DNA from: Gnetum montanum
Lineage: Eukaryota > Streptophyta > Gnetopsida > Gnetales > Gnetaceae
Direction: 5' to 3'
DNA: 64,000 nt
Assembly (NCBI GenBank): GCA_015680685.1
Contig: MNCI01029550.1
Coordinates: 850,367-914,366, forward strand
The notes below the pieces were generated by a model. The model was not told the origin of the DNA, ran no database searches, and worked only from the letters and a program-made list of their open reading frames with translations. Shown here in pieces: positions 47,395-57,241 of the stretch (positions within the stretch are counted from its first letter, which is position 1; each line of letters starts with the position of its first letter). Position numbers and translations under genes: made by a program.

Positions 47395-47640
47395 TCGTCG
47401 CACCGGGACGCATGGTAGTTTAAGGCCTTACTGGGCCATGTGTGAGCCGTAGGTGGTAGTTTAAGGCCTTACTAGGTTGAATGTGGCAGTTTAAGGCCTT
47501 ACCGGGCCATATGGGGTAGTTTGTGGTAGTTTAAGGCCTTACCGGGCCGTATGGGGTAGTTTGTGGCAGTTAAAGGCCTTACCGGGTCGAATGTGGCAGT
47601 TTAAGGCCTTATCGGGCCGTATGGGGGTTTAATTTGCATA
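47395..47640 (-). repeat. Tandem array before element C pol
   Basis: About seven copies of gcagtttaaggccttaccgg, with units alternating between about 34 and 43 bp because of extra gggtagttt segments. It lies between the truncated pol and a PBS-like motif, not where such arrays usually lie in this lineage. Confidence 0.8.
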
Positions 47641-47668
47641 GGAGAGTTTGCGCCAAAATGTTTAGTGT
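47641..47668 (-). other. Second PBS-like motif next to an LTR-like end
   Basis: On the minus strand the sequence reads CCACACTAAACA followed by TTTTGGCGCAAACTCTCC. The TTGGCGCAA core matches the PBS of element C itself (minus strand TTGGCGCAAGAAGGAGGG next to the 5' LTR at 53119). This looks like an LTR/PBS junction of a related element, internal to element C. Confidence 0.45.
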
Positions 47669-49004
47669 GGGGATGTGGTAGTACTCATCTTGTTTTATAT
47701 ATTTTTTTTTTCGTATTTTGGACAATTTTAATTAAAATTAATAATAAAAAAATCAAAAAGGAAATAAAATGCAAGGCGGTGGTGGCAGCGGCGGCGGTAA
47801 CGTGGGTGCTATATATAGTGTAAGGCTATCAGTTGTAAGCACCGTGAACTCAAAGTCGAGCATGAGCATAAACCTCAGCGTAAGCGTAAGCGTAAACCTC
47901 AGCGTAAGCGTAAACCACCAAACCCAGAGTAAACGTACAGGCTCGAACCCCAGCGTAAATGTAGAGACTCAAACCCCAGCGTAAGCATAAGCATAGAGGC
48001 TTAAACTTAGCGTGAGCGTGAGCGTAGAGGCTTCAACTCAGTGTAGAGGATTCAACCCGGTGTGGAGACTTAGACCTCAGCATAGACCCTGTCAGTTTCA
48101 GCGTAAAGGACGTTGGAATGGGCAAGGGCAAGGAGGTAGAAGGCCAGGGGAGGAAGGGGCCTGACCTGACCTTCGCGGAGGAAAGCGAGGCCATGTTGTA
48201 GTGTTTCCTAGGCCAAGGGTTCCATTGTGGCTTGGATCATCACATAGGTAGGTAGGCTCTAATCCTGCCTTTGTCAATGATTTTTATTTGTACTTGTCGT
48301 CGGGCGTAAACAGATTTCGTAGCGTAAATGGTCTGTACGCTAAGCGTAGGTCTGCAGCGTAGAGGGTCTGTACAGTGTACATGGTTTGTACGCTTAGCAT
48401 AGCGTAGACCCACAACGTAGAGGGTCTCTACAGCGTACAGCGTAGACAGTTTTAATAGGATATAGCGTAAACGGTTTTATCAATACATAGCGTAGATGAT
48501 TTCCACTGCGTATAGCGTAGACGGTTTTCACAGCATGTGGCGTAAACTGCTTTCATAGCGTATACGCTTAGCGTAAATGGTTTTGTCTTTTCAGGCAGCG
48601 TATAGCATAAACCTATTTTCATAGCACATAGCGTAAACTGCTTTCATAGCGTATACACTTAGCGTAAATGGTTTTGTCTTTTCAGGTAGCATATAGCGTA
48701 GACCTGTTTTCATAGTGTATACGCTGGTAGTTTTTTTTACAGCGTATAGCGTAGACGATTTTCACAGCTTATACGTTGACGGTTTTTTTACAGCATAGAC
48801 GCTGAGTGTAAATGGTTTTCATAGCGTATACGCTGACGGTTTTTACAGCATATACGCTGAGCTAGGACAGTTTGTTGGACAACGTATACACCGATTGAAA
48901 ATAGTTTGTAATTTTTTGAAGTGTTGGCCTACAACATGGAATTTTGTTTTTCCATCTCATTTTCATATATGGCTAATTTATTATGACTTTCTGGTTACTT
49001 GTAG
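47669..49004 (+). repeat. GCGTA-word array with TATA motif
   Basis: Starts AT-rich, has a tatatatag TATA-like motif (about 47809-47818), then CAGCGTAAGCGTAAACC-type repeats (47870-48010) and AGCGTATAGCGTAGAC-type repeats with ggttttcatagcg spacers (48300-48890). The exact palindrome AGCGTATACGCT occurs at 48557-48568 and 48823-48834. The same word fills the U3 of the element C LTRs and its leader. It may be an LTR of a sister element or the upstream region of the antisense gene. Confidence 0.6.
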
Positions 49005-50945
49005 GGATCCTGAGCCTTTCCTCTTGGTAGTTGAGCTGGTTGGAGTACTGGCATGGTTTAGCCCCCTTGAGACCGATGAACCTACCCCTGATCTGATTGT
49101 TGATAACAATGGGGTATGGTTCAGGGAAGGGGCCTGTGAATTCCTCGCCTTCATCCTAGACAGATTTAAGGTGGTGGTCTGGTCACACCTAAGCAAACAA
49201 GTGGCACGAAGCGTGCTTGAAGCTATGTTGCCGGGATCTTCAGAGGGTGTCATTGTTTTTATGGTAGACATTGATGAGGGGCCGCTTGTGATCGAGGATG
49301 GTCCCTTTGGCGGGCCCAGATCTACTCGTTCGTTAGTGTGCATGTGGGACCTATTGCCACGAGGGCATGATTATCTCAACAACACCTTATTTCTGGCTGC
49401 ATGTGCGCATACATTATTTTAGAACCCTCCTGGCACAGTGTACAGGGTAGAGAGGTAAGACCGTTTAGTTTGTCGTTTCTATTATTTTTTTTTTGTCGTT
49501 TAGTGCTTGCTTCTGTTTTAACAACTGTTCTTTTCCAGGCCCCAAGTTAACCAAGATGAGACATACGTTAATGATGATGGGCTTGCCTTGGCTCATACTG
49601 CTCTAGAGACCTTTATGGCGGATCCCACCCTTCGCGGAGCTGTATTAGCTCAAACCAAAGGTGATATTGTCCATTTCTATAAACAATTTTCTAGAGCGTT
49701 CGCACAATGCACGGCTCGTGGGTGGCTGCATGGAGATTGGTCGCATAATGGACCAATTTTCCCTCATGATTCTGACTTGGGTAGCACCTCGAAGTCCACA
49801 ACTAAAGGTAAGTGATAGTATTTCCTGGATGCCTAAGTGTGTTTGTCCAACTGTTGGTGGTCATACTGATGTGATGGTTTCAAATTGTGTTTACAGTTGA
49901 TGTCCCTCTCGGTGGAGACCCTGTTATGACAGGACGAACTGAGAGCACTCTGTCAATGAAGTTTGGGAAGATCAGCAAGGCATAGAAATGGTTGCGCACC
50001 CATGCCCCACTGTCTATTGTCTGTTGTTTAGATGATGTTGGCCTTATGGAGCTATTTACAACCCCGAGCCCTGATGTTTTGATAGCTGAAATGATCAGGA
50101 TTGTGGATTCATTCAACAAGTCCATCTCCTACTACAACACCCGTATTAAGGATGTCAAAATAGTTTTCCATCTGTCAGCCGAATTCTTTTCGGACCTGTT
50201 CAGTATATCGGCAGATGGCATAAATGTAGTTTTGGATAGGACTCAGAAAGAGCTTCATATGGTACGTGAGCTAGAGGACTGGTTGGGTATTGTCAAGGGC
50301 TCCAAGGGATTCCCTATGCAGGGGAAGTCAAAGGTTGAGGAAGTTAATGAATTATATCCCCTGTTTAGGGCACGGGTGTTTCCTAAATCCCTATCCCAGG
50401 TGAGGAGTCTTGGTGTTGAAGCTGTGTGCATCATGCGAACCATCTTAGAAACTGGGATGCATTATAATTGGGCTCAATTTTTGTTGTTGGGCCTTCATAA
50501 GGAGATAGTGCGATTGCGCTCAAACGTTGAGGTGCAGTCCCATTTTACATTTGCATTCTTTGCTGGCTATCTTTGTCGCGTGGCCGAGTTTCTAGTGGTT
50601 CACGCGGACAATAAATATGTCCTACGGGATCAAACTCAATTATCTTGCCCATGGATCAATCATTTGTTTGAGATAGCTGAGTCCCAAGATGCTCCTGAGG
50701 GGATTGATGAATTCGTGTCCATCACGACAGGAGGGTCATCTGGTACCTCAATTCACACACGTGACAGTGTGGGGTTGGAACCAGATGATGTGCCCTATAC
50801 TGCAAAGAGGGCTGAATGGGTCATCAAGGAGACCATTGGTAAGGCCAAGTCGAAGCTCTTGAAGCGTGAATGCTCAAAAGAGGTGACCTCAAATGTGGAA
50901 GAGCCAAAGGTGAAGCACATACGGTTCAAGATGCCTATCCATTGA
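49005..50945 (+). pseudogene. Antisense FCP1/NIF-like phosphatase fragment fused to an unknown ORF
   Basis: Three exon-like blocks with good splice sites and matching phases: 49005-49454 (after ttacttgtag, ending AG|gtaaga), 49539-49807 (after ttttccag, ending G|gtaagt) and 49897-50945 (after tgtttacag). Block 1 has PFLLVVELVGVLAWFS, FREGACEFLAFILDRFKVVV, WSHLSKQVARSVLE, YLNNTLFLAACAHTLF and, after one TAG, NPPGTVYRVER. This follows the plant FCP1/NIF-like HAD order (LLVLDLDGVL, RP...FL...F.V..WSS, NTLLLDDSPYKALLNPP). Both catalytic aspartates (DLDGV reads ELVGV) and the DDS motif (reads AAC) are lost. Block 3 encodes about 349 residues of unknown type with one TAG. It ends exactly where element C gag is cut. 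FCP1-like enzymes dephosphorylate proteins; this one could not by the usual mechanism. Confidence 0.6.
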
Positions 50946-52453
50946 GAGCAGCACTCCATCGTTGGATGAATTTTTGAATAGGTTCAAGGGGTGCTTGTTT
51001 GATCTGTATGAGGCTGTCTAGTGTTGCTTTAGGCTTCAAGTTATACTTGAACTTGGTGATGAATTGGTGCAACAAATCTTCCAGAGAAGATATTGAGTTT
51101 CGTGGTAAGGCCTGATACTAATCAAGTGCTCTCCCTGCGAGGGACATGGGGAACACTCGTAGAATGGCATGTGGCCATGCTTGAAGTAGCACGCACTCTA
51201 GTCTGAAAGTTATGAGGTGAGTGTTGGGATCTGTCTCCCTGTTGTATTTAGTAAGCGTGGGTAAAGACACACCCTTGGGTAATGTTAGGGGTGGAACTGA
51301 AGAGCTGATAGGGTCATCGTGATAGAAGTCCACTACCTTCAGCTCTTCGTCGGGGGCTATTTTGAGGTGTTTGACCTCGTTAGTTAGCTCTTGCATTAGC
51401 TTTTTAGTGTCAGCCTAGTCTTGGGCACTAGGGGAGATAGCAGATTGGGGATGTTGTACGGTGTACAGATTAGATTGTTGGACAGTGGGTTGGAAGGTAG
51501 AAAGTTGTGTGGTCGGAGGCTGTACTTGTGGGATATTTGTTGCGGGTGGTGCGAAAGACAGCACATTGTAGGTAATGGGTTGTTGTCGTCGTTGCGGTTG
51601 TGCTTGAGGGATGTTAGCTGGTAAGATTGTATGAGGCGGTATGTTATAATTGGGGGGTGGGGGGTTGATATGATTGAGCACCAATCACTATCCATTGCCC
51701 AGTCATGTTTTGTGTAGGAATCCCCTAAACTTGTTGGGTTATAGTTGTAAAGGATGCTCCTTGAGTTGGGATTCGTGGTATGTAGTGAGCGGATGTAGAA
51801 GCCTGTATTACATGCGGCATCCTGATCACTCGGGGCAAGAAGGTTGTTCCTACATCATTTTGAGGAGGTTGTATTTGTGAGAATGGAGGTATTGTTGCAA
51901 TAGGGGGAATAGCAAGGGGCAGTGTGTTGAATTGCGGGTCGGTTGCAGGAGGAATATGAACAAGTGTGGATGATTCTTGTTGAGGTATTTGCGTTTGGGT
52001 GAATTTAAATGGTTGAAGGGATGTAATTTCACCTGTGGCTGGATGAAACAAAGGGTTTGAATAGGTCTGGGGACTAAGAGTATGGTACGAATCTTCATGC
52101 TCAGATTGAGCTGCGAAGTCATCTTTCTCTTCCAATTGAGCATTTGCCAGAGACTGGTCTAAAGACTGGCTCCTTTGTAGGAGGAGTTGTGAGATCAGCT
52201 CAGAGTAGTGCTCTAGGAGAGGGATGATATCATACGGGGAAGGAATGAACTCTTGTCCTACCCTATAGAAGAGTTCGTATTGCCTCTTGAATTCCAGTTC
52301 AGTTTGATCTACGGCGAGGCTGGCTTGTATTTTCACACATATGAAATTGTATTGGTCTTGAGTTATGATGTTAGATGATGGGTTCCTCCCTTGCAATCTA
52401 AGAGACCGGAGAGGCCCCACTGTGGGTTGTACCAGGGGCTGTTGCATGGCCAT
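50946..52453 (-). pseudogene. Element C gag, C-terminally truncated
   Basis: The N-terminal frame (52453-51725, 242 residues) is Gln/Pro-rich with a TELEFKRQYELFYRVGQEFI segment. The capsid part follows in shifted frames: DPNTHLITFRLECVLLQAWP and RVFPMSLAGRALD (51118-51396). Then QALPRNSISSLEDLLHQFIT, PLEPIQKFIQRWSAAL (to about 50946). This is the classic gypsy gag order. The protein stops abruptly after WSAAL where the antisense gene begins. The nucleocapsid knuckle and the protease are absent. Confidence 0.75.
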
Positions 52454-52559
52454 GGTGCCTACAAGGTCTGTGACCTACGTGGTTGTAGCGTTGGAGTTCA
52501 CAGTGTTCATGATGAATGGTTGAGAATACAATACAGTGAAGGGGTATGAAACTGGTATG

Positions 52560-52755
52560 CTTAGTACGTCAGCAGCGTAGATAGAGTCAGCATACAGTGT
52601 GCAGCGTATACGTCAGTAGTGTAAACAGAGTCTACAGCGTAGAGTGTGCAGCGTATATGTTAGCAGTGTAGACAGAGTCTACAACGTAGAGTGTGCAGCG
52701 TATTCGTCAGCAGTGTAAATAGAGTCAGCGTACAGTGTGTAGCATATACATCAGC
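52560..52755 (-). repeat. GCGTA-word leader segment
   Basis: Repeated cagcgta-ga-tagagtc phrases with intervals of about 50-60 bases (for example acagcgtagagtgtgcagcg near 52635 and 52690). It is continuous with the 48-bp array next to it and shares the GCGTA word of the LTRs. Confidence 0.65.
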
Positions 52756-53075
52756 AGCGTAGACGCTGGGAGTTCTTGCAGACAGGGTCAGCGTATACTC
52801 AGCAGCGTAGACGCTGGGAGTTCTTGCAGACAGGGTCGGCGTATACGTCAGTAGCATAGACGCTGGGAGTTCTTGCAGACAGGGTCAACATATATTCAGC
52901 AGCGTAGATGCTGGGAATTCTTGCAGACAGGGTCAACATATACTCAACAGCGTAGACGTTGGGAGTTCTTGCAGATAGGGTCGACGTATACTCAACAACG
53001 TAGATGCTGGGAGTTCTTGCAGACAGGGTTGACGTATACTCAACAGCATAGAAGCTGGAAGTTCTGAAGCATAGT
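52756..53075 (-). repeat. 48-bp tandem array in element C leader
   Basis: About 6.5 units. Starts of the agacgctgggagttcttgca phrase lie near 52761, 52810, 52858, 52907, 52955, 53003 and 53051, a period of 48-49 bp. Because 48 is a multiple of three, a plus-strand frame (52873-53067) encodes a 16-residue repeat (GSTYTQQRRCWEFLQT), but nothing suggests it is expressed. Confidence 0.85.
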
Positions 53076-53095
53076 AAGTTTTAAGCAGTTTAGGC

Positions 53096-53118
53096 CCTCC
53101 TTCTTGCGCCAATTTCTA
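53096..53118 (-). promoter_or_regulatory. Primer-binding site of element C
   Basis: Minus strand: the LTR end GATGACA is followed by TAGAAATTGGCGCAAGAAGG. TTGGCGC is shared with the tRNA-Asp-type site, but the following bases do not fit it, so the priming tRNA is not assigned. Confidence 0.5.
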
Positions 53119-54430
53119 TGTCATCTGAAATCGTCGGTCTCCGGCTGGAATGAAACAGGGACTTGGAGATCTCCAGATGTGTACAGAAGACCCTACCTTC
53201 GTTTGAGGGAAAGTTGGAATTTACGAAGGTAGAGTACCTTGAGTGGTCTGCACGCAAATCAGGCAAGGATTTCCCCGAATGTACACCGATGTGCTATACA
53301 CTGGGTTATATGTAAATGGCGTAACTGATGTAAAATAAAGCGTAAACAGCGTAACTGGCATAAGCAGAGCGTAAACGTACAAGAGCATAAACAGTAAACA
53401 TGCAACAATGAATGAAAAAATGTAACAAATTGTAGCAAAGAAATGTAGCAATGTTATTGCGAAATAAGAGTTACAATGCACCGGTCTAATGCAGTTGTGG
53501 CTTTGACACAAGGCGGACGAATAGCCTCGGTGGATGCAAGGATGATTGTGTGTTGGTTCAAACTACAGGCACAACATAGAGGCTATATGCTCAGCGTGCG
53601 GGGTAAGGTCCAGCATACAGGGTTTTCTGCTTTGGTTCATAGCATCTCTGTTTCTCTTTGTCTCTGGTTTGCTCAGAATTGCCAGCCCCGATCTAATGAA
53701 ACATTAGGATTTTTATATAGGTTTAGTCATTAGACTCGGGTTGGGTGACAGGTGGCACGTTGACCGGATGTGAAAGAATAAAATTTACAAGTGTTCAACG
53801 TGTTGTATGCCAGCGTATACGGCTATACGCTAGCGTATATGGCTATACGCCAGTGTATACACGCTGGACATATGACCTCGGCATACAGACTTGATTAGAA
53901 CAAAAGAAGTCATTCATCCTCCAAATTTGAGTTCGGATGCCATGTAGATGTTGCCTGTGGATGTTCAACTTGGTTGACTTTGATTTGACATTTTGTACAT
54001 GTTGGGCGTATATGCTGGGCGTATATGTTGTGTCTGCTGGGCGTATACGCTGTGTTTGTGGGGTTTGCTGGGCATATACGCTGTGTCTACTAGGCATATA
54101 CGTTGGGCGTATACACTGATGGTTGCTCTGTTCATGTGAGTTGATGCTTTGTACCAAGTCTTACTCTGCAGTGCTATTCCCATGCCATTTTCGGGGATTG
54201 CTTGCCAGGCATATATGTCAGTTGTACATGCTGGGCGTGTACGCTGGGTGTATACGTTGTGAATGCAAACTTGGGCGTATACGCTGAGAATGTATACTTA
54301 GTGAAGACTAAGTATTTTGAGCCCCGAAGTTGTCTGTGGGGTCCTCAAGCTTTAGTCATGCTGGGGAACGTCATGACTTAGCTCGATTCTTGTTGAAGAA
54401 GTACTAAGCTCGAAATTTTATGGTGTTTTA
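53119..54430 (-). repeat. Element C 5' LTR
   Basis: Copy of 41087-42392. The minus-strand start at 54430 reads TAAAACACC, a TG-to-TA transition compared with the 3' LTR. U3 carries the GCGTATACGC words (53805-54295). TATA box on the minus strand near 53710-53725. Its flank GTTAG completes the target duplication. Confidence 0.85.
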
Positions 54431-54435
54431 GTTAG
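54431..54435. repeat. Target-site duplication of element C, right
   Basis: GTTAG, second copy. Confidence 0.9.
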
Positions 54436-57060
54436 GGCACCCAAACAAGGACAACATTTCACGTTGTCCCCAGAATGTGTTCAAGCCATATGGGAAAGGT
54501 CCACATCCACTACAGTGATTGTGGAACTTAATTTTGGGCCTTTTATTGAATTCGCTTTTGAACCAATCAAGGATCAACTTAAGGGATCTCCACTATGGCC
54601 TATCTTCTCAGAAAGTGGAGAATGGTATTTGGGTGCAACCTATCAATTTTGGCACAATAAGGAAAAAGGCAACACCATCGATATTGGTGGAATTTCAATT
54701 GACTTCTCCATAAAGGCCATTGCAGAAGTTTTGAATCTTCCAAATACAAGGCCTAAAGTTGCTCATCTGTCCACTCGGTCCAATGCAAATGTAAGAAAAG
54801 TATGGCTGAAAAGGACATACAACAAAGGAGACAAGACATATGGAGAACTAACCCTTGAAGAGAGAATTTATTTTAAAATTGGCACCCATTAGATTTTCCC
54901 AACAAAGGGGTTAAATAGAATTTCTACCTATGTGGCTAAAGGAAGTGCAATTTTGATGGGCAAGGTTGATGCCAATTTGCCCCATTTGTATTTAATAAAA
55001 ATGTTAAGGAAGTTTAAAGAATGGAAGATAGGAAAGTTTGCACTTCCCTTTCCTTGTCTAATCAAGAAGCTGTGCCAGTGTGCTGAAATTTTGGGGTATA
55101 CTAATGATGTCCTCAAAAAAGCTCAAAATACTTCATATGCTGAATTACTTAAGCAACCAGCACTAAGAAAAGATGTCGATGATATGCTAGAGCTTGAACA
55201 ATAATAGAAGGTTTGGCCCATTGCACCTCAAATGGTAGGGCCCAACCAACTTCTAGACACAAGGCTTAGCCAACAACAAAAAGCAGGGCCTAGCATGTAG
55301 CCCATAGGCCAGTAGGACTAGCAACTACCATCACTACTGCAAGATTACCAACCTTCGATGAGCCATCTCAGGACCATCATAGAGATAGTCAGTTGGGGAA
55401 GTAGGGATGAGGCCAATCTCTTTAAGGTAATTGATGATGCTGTATAATCCACCATATCAATTGATCCTGCAAGGGGTGATGTCTCAATTCAAATAGGAGG
55501 AAGGAAATTGCATTGGTCACAACAAATCTTGGAAAATGCTGCATCATTCCAAGTACAATTAGAAACTAGTGAAGGTGCCATAGTGGTGGTCATGCAACAC
55601 TAGGATGTAGTTGGAACAATAGAGGTGCTTGCGGACCACATCAAAGAATCATTTAACGTCCTTGTTGTGTCATCGATAGATTTCATAGGAGCATGTGATG
55701 CTCAAGTTTTGGTCGGTACCTCAATGACTCCTGTGGAACATGAGGATGCTTTGGATTTCTTGTTGCAAATAGGACAAGTAATGACATCCTTGTTTGACAT
55801 TCCCCAGGATGTTACAATGACACAGTCAGACCTCATTTCCACTAAAGGAAAGTTAGTCATGGATAAGGTTAGGCCCAAACACATAGAAGATGAGTTGAGG
55901 AGACTCCAAGAAAAGTTTGTTACCCTATAAGCTGAATAGTGGGACCTGTCCCAACTTGTTCTAGCTGATTAGCTAGAATCATTTAGGATAGAGCAGTTAA
56001 ATAAATTGTTAGTGGAGAATAAAAGGGTGGAAATGGAAAAGGAGAAGGCTGATTAGGATGCTTCAAAAGCACAAGCTTAGACATATGCACATGCAAAAGC
56101 ACTCAAGGCCTTACAAGAAGAGAATAAACTCCTTGTTGCCAAAAATCTTTAGTTGATGACAGTTAAAAAAACACAAGAGTGTTCTCCAGGAAAGTTTCTA
56201 GCAAATGAAAGAATAACTAATAAGGGTCAACTAAGACATAAGCTGCTTAGCTAGAGAGAACAAAATCCTCTCCATGGAGGAGGTATGCACCATCTAGCAG
56301 AAGAAAGCCATTGAAATAAGCTCATGGCAAAATGAGGCTAAGCAGCATGAAAAATTAAAGGAACATTTCCATGATTAGTTGGGGATGTATAAGGAGATCA
56401 TTGAAGAAGAGATCTGTATGGCTAAGGACCATATTAACTCTTTCAGTGCTTAACACACTGATTGGATAGCCATACTAGACACTTATGCTTTCACCCACCA
56501 AGTAGAATTAAAAAGCTAGGACCTGCAGATCTAGAATCTCACAAAATACATGGAGTTGGAAAATCTATGGTATGCTAACTTGGCCATGTTAATAGCAGGA
56601 TGCTCAAGAACTAAGCTAGAGAAGTAGGTAGCTGCAACCTATGCTAATATGAGATAGAGTTTGCTAAACACAAGAAGACATTGCAAAGACTAGAGGTAGC
56701 AAACTCTAAACTAGAGTTGGTAAAAGATAGCTACCAAGGTCAAAAGGATGTAGTAGCATAATTTGCTCAATGGCTTATGAATTATTAGGAATTCAAAGAA
56801 AAATCTAGAGCCTATGAGGAGGAATGATGGCTATTTGCGACATCATATGTCAAAGCCAATCAGATGTTTCCAGAATTGCCATGTCCATGTGAAGTGCCAA
56901 CTCCATCAAACATTGGAACATTAGCATGGACAACACATGATCCTCGGATAGAGGAGAAGAAACTTCAGGCATTTCTTCAAAAGTATCCATTTTAGAATCC
57001 TAGAGCACAAGATAAAAGGAAGAAGCCCATGGAGGAGCCACTGCCACTAGGAATCACATG
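54436..57060 (+). pseudogene. Element B second ORF: plant-transposon-type domain and coiled coil
   Basis: The frame 54464-54892 reads LNFGPFIEFAFEPIKDQL, GGISIDFSIKAIAEVLNLPN and KTYGELTLEERIYFKIGTH, then a stop. It continues in 54932-55204 with AILMGKVDANLPHLYLIKML and FALPFPCLIKKLCQCAEI. This is the layout of the putative plant transposon protein domain often found in extra ORFs of plant retroelements. The C-terminal part (55625-55930 and beyond, to about 56430) is heptad-rich (DELRRLQEKF, NKLLVENKRVEMEKEKAD) and probably a coiled coil. Several stops. It starts upstream at about 40870 and was split by element C. Function unknown. Confidence 0.55.
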
Positions 57061-57241
57061 AGTTCCAAACAATTTTGTATTTTGTGTTGGTATCCAGATT
57101 TTATTTGGTCTAGCCCAACACTATGACATGAAATAATCCATAGTCATTCAATAATCCCATACCTATCCACTGTGTAATTAAATGAACTTGTTCCTCATTT
57201 TGTTTAACTCAAGGACAAGTTTTTATTCAGTTGTGGGGGTA
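57061..57241 (+). other. Element B 3' untranslated end and polypurine tract
   Basis: Ends with caaggacaagttttt and gttgtgggggta immediately before the 3' LTR, the usual polypurine position. Confidence 0.6.

Larger units (their letters stand above)
41087..54430 (-). mobile_element. Element C: Tat-type Ty3/gypsy retrotransposon carrying an antisense host-like gene
   Basis: A 13.3-kb element with LTRs at 53119-54430 (5') and 41087-42392 (3') and a perfect GTTAG duplication. In element order: 5' LTR, PBS, GCGTA-rich leader with 48-bp tandem repeats, gag N-terminal part (52453 to 50946), a 3.3-kb foreign-looking segment with a plus-strand intron-containing gene fragment (50945 to about 47660), a tandem array, pol without protease (47360 to 43845), another tandem array, a polypurine tract and the 3' LTR. 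The second, aRH-type RNase H after the RT-linked one is diagnostic of the Tat lineage. Gag C-terminus and protease are missing, apparently replaced by the foreign segment. Confidence 0.85.

Noticed and set aside
47870-48890. CRISPR-like regular array
   Set aside because: Spacing of the GCGTA words is irregular, there are no conserved long repeats with unique spacers, and the DNA is plant nuclear.
52873-53067. Plus-strand repeat protein ORF
   Set aside because: Open only because the 48-bp repeat length is a multiple of three; it lies in a retrotransposon leader.
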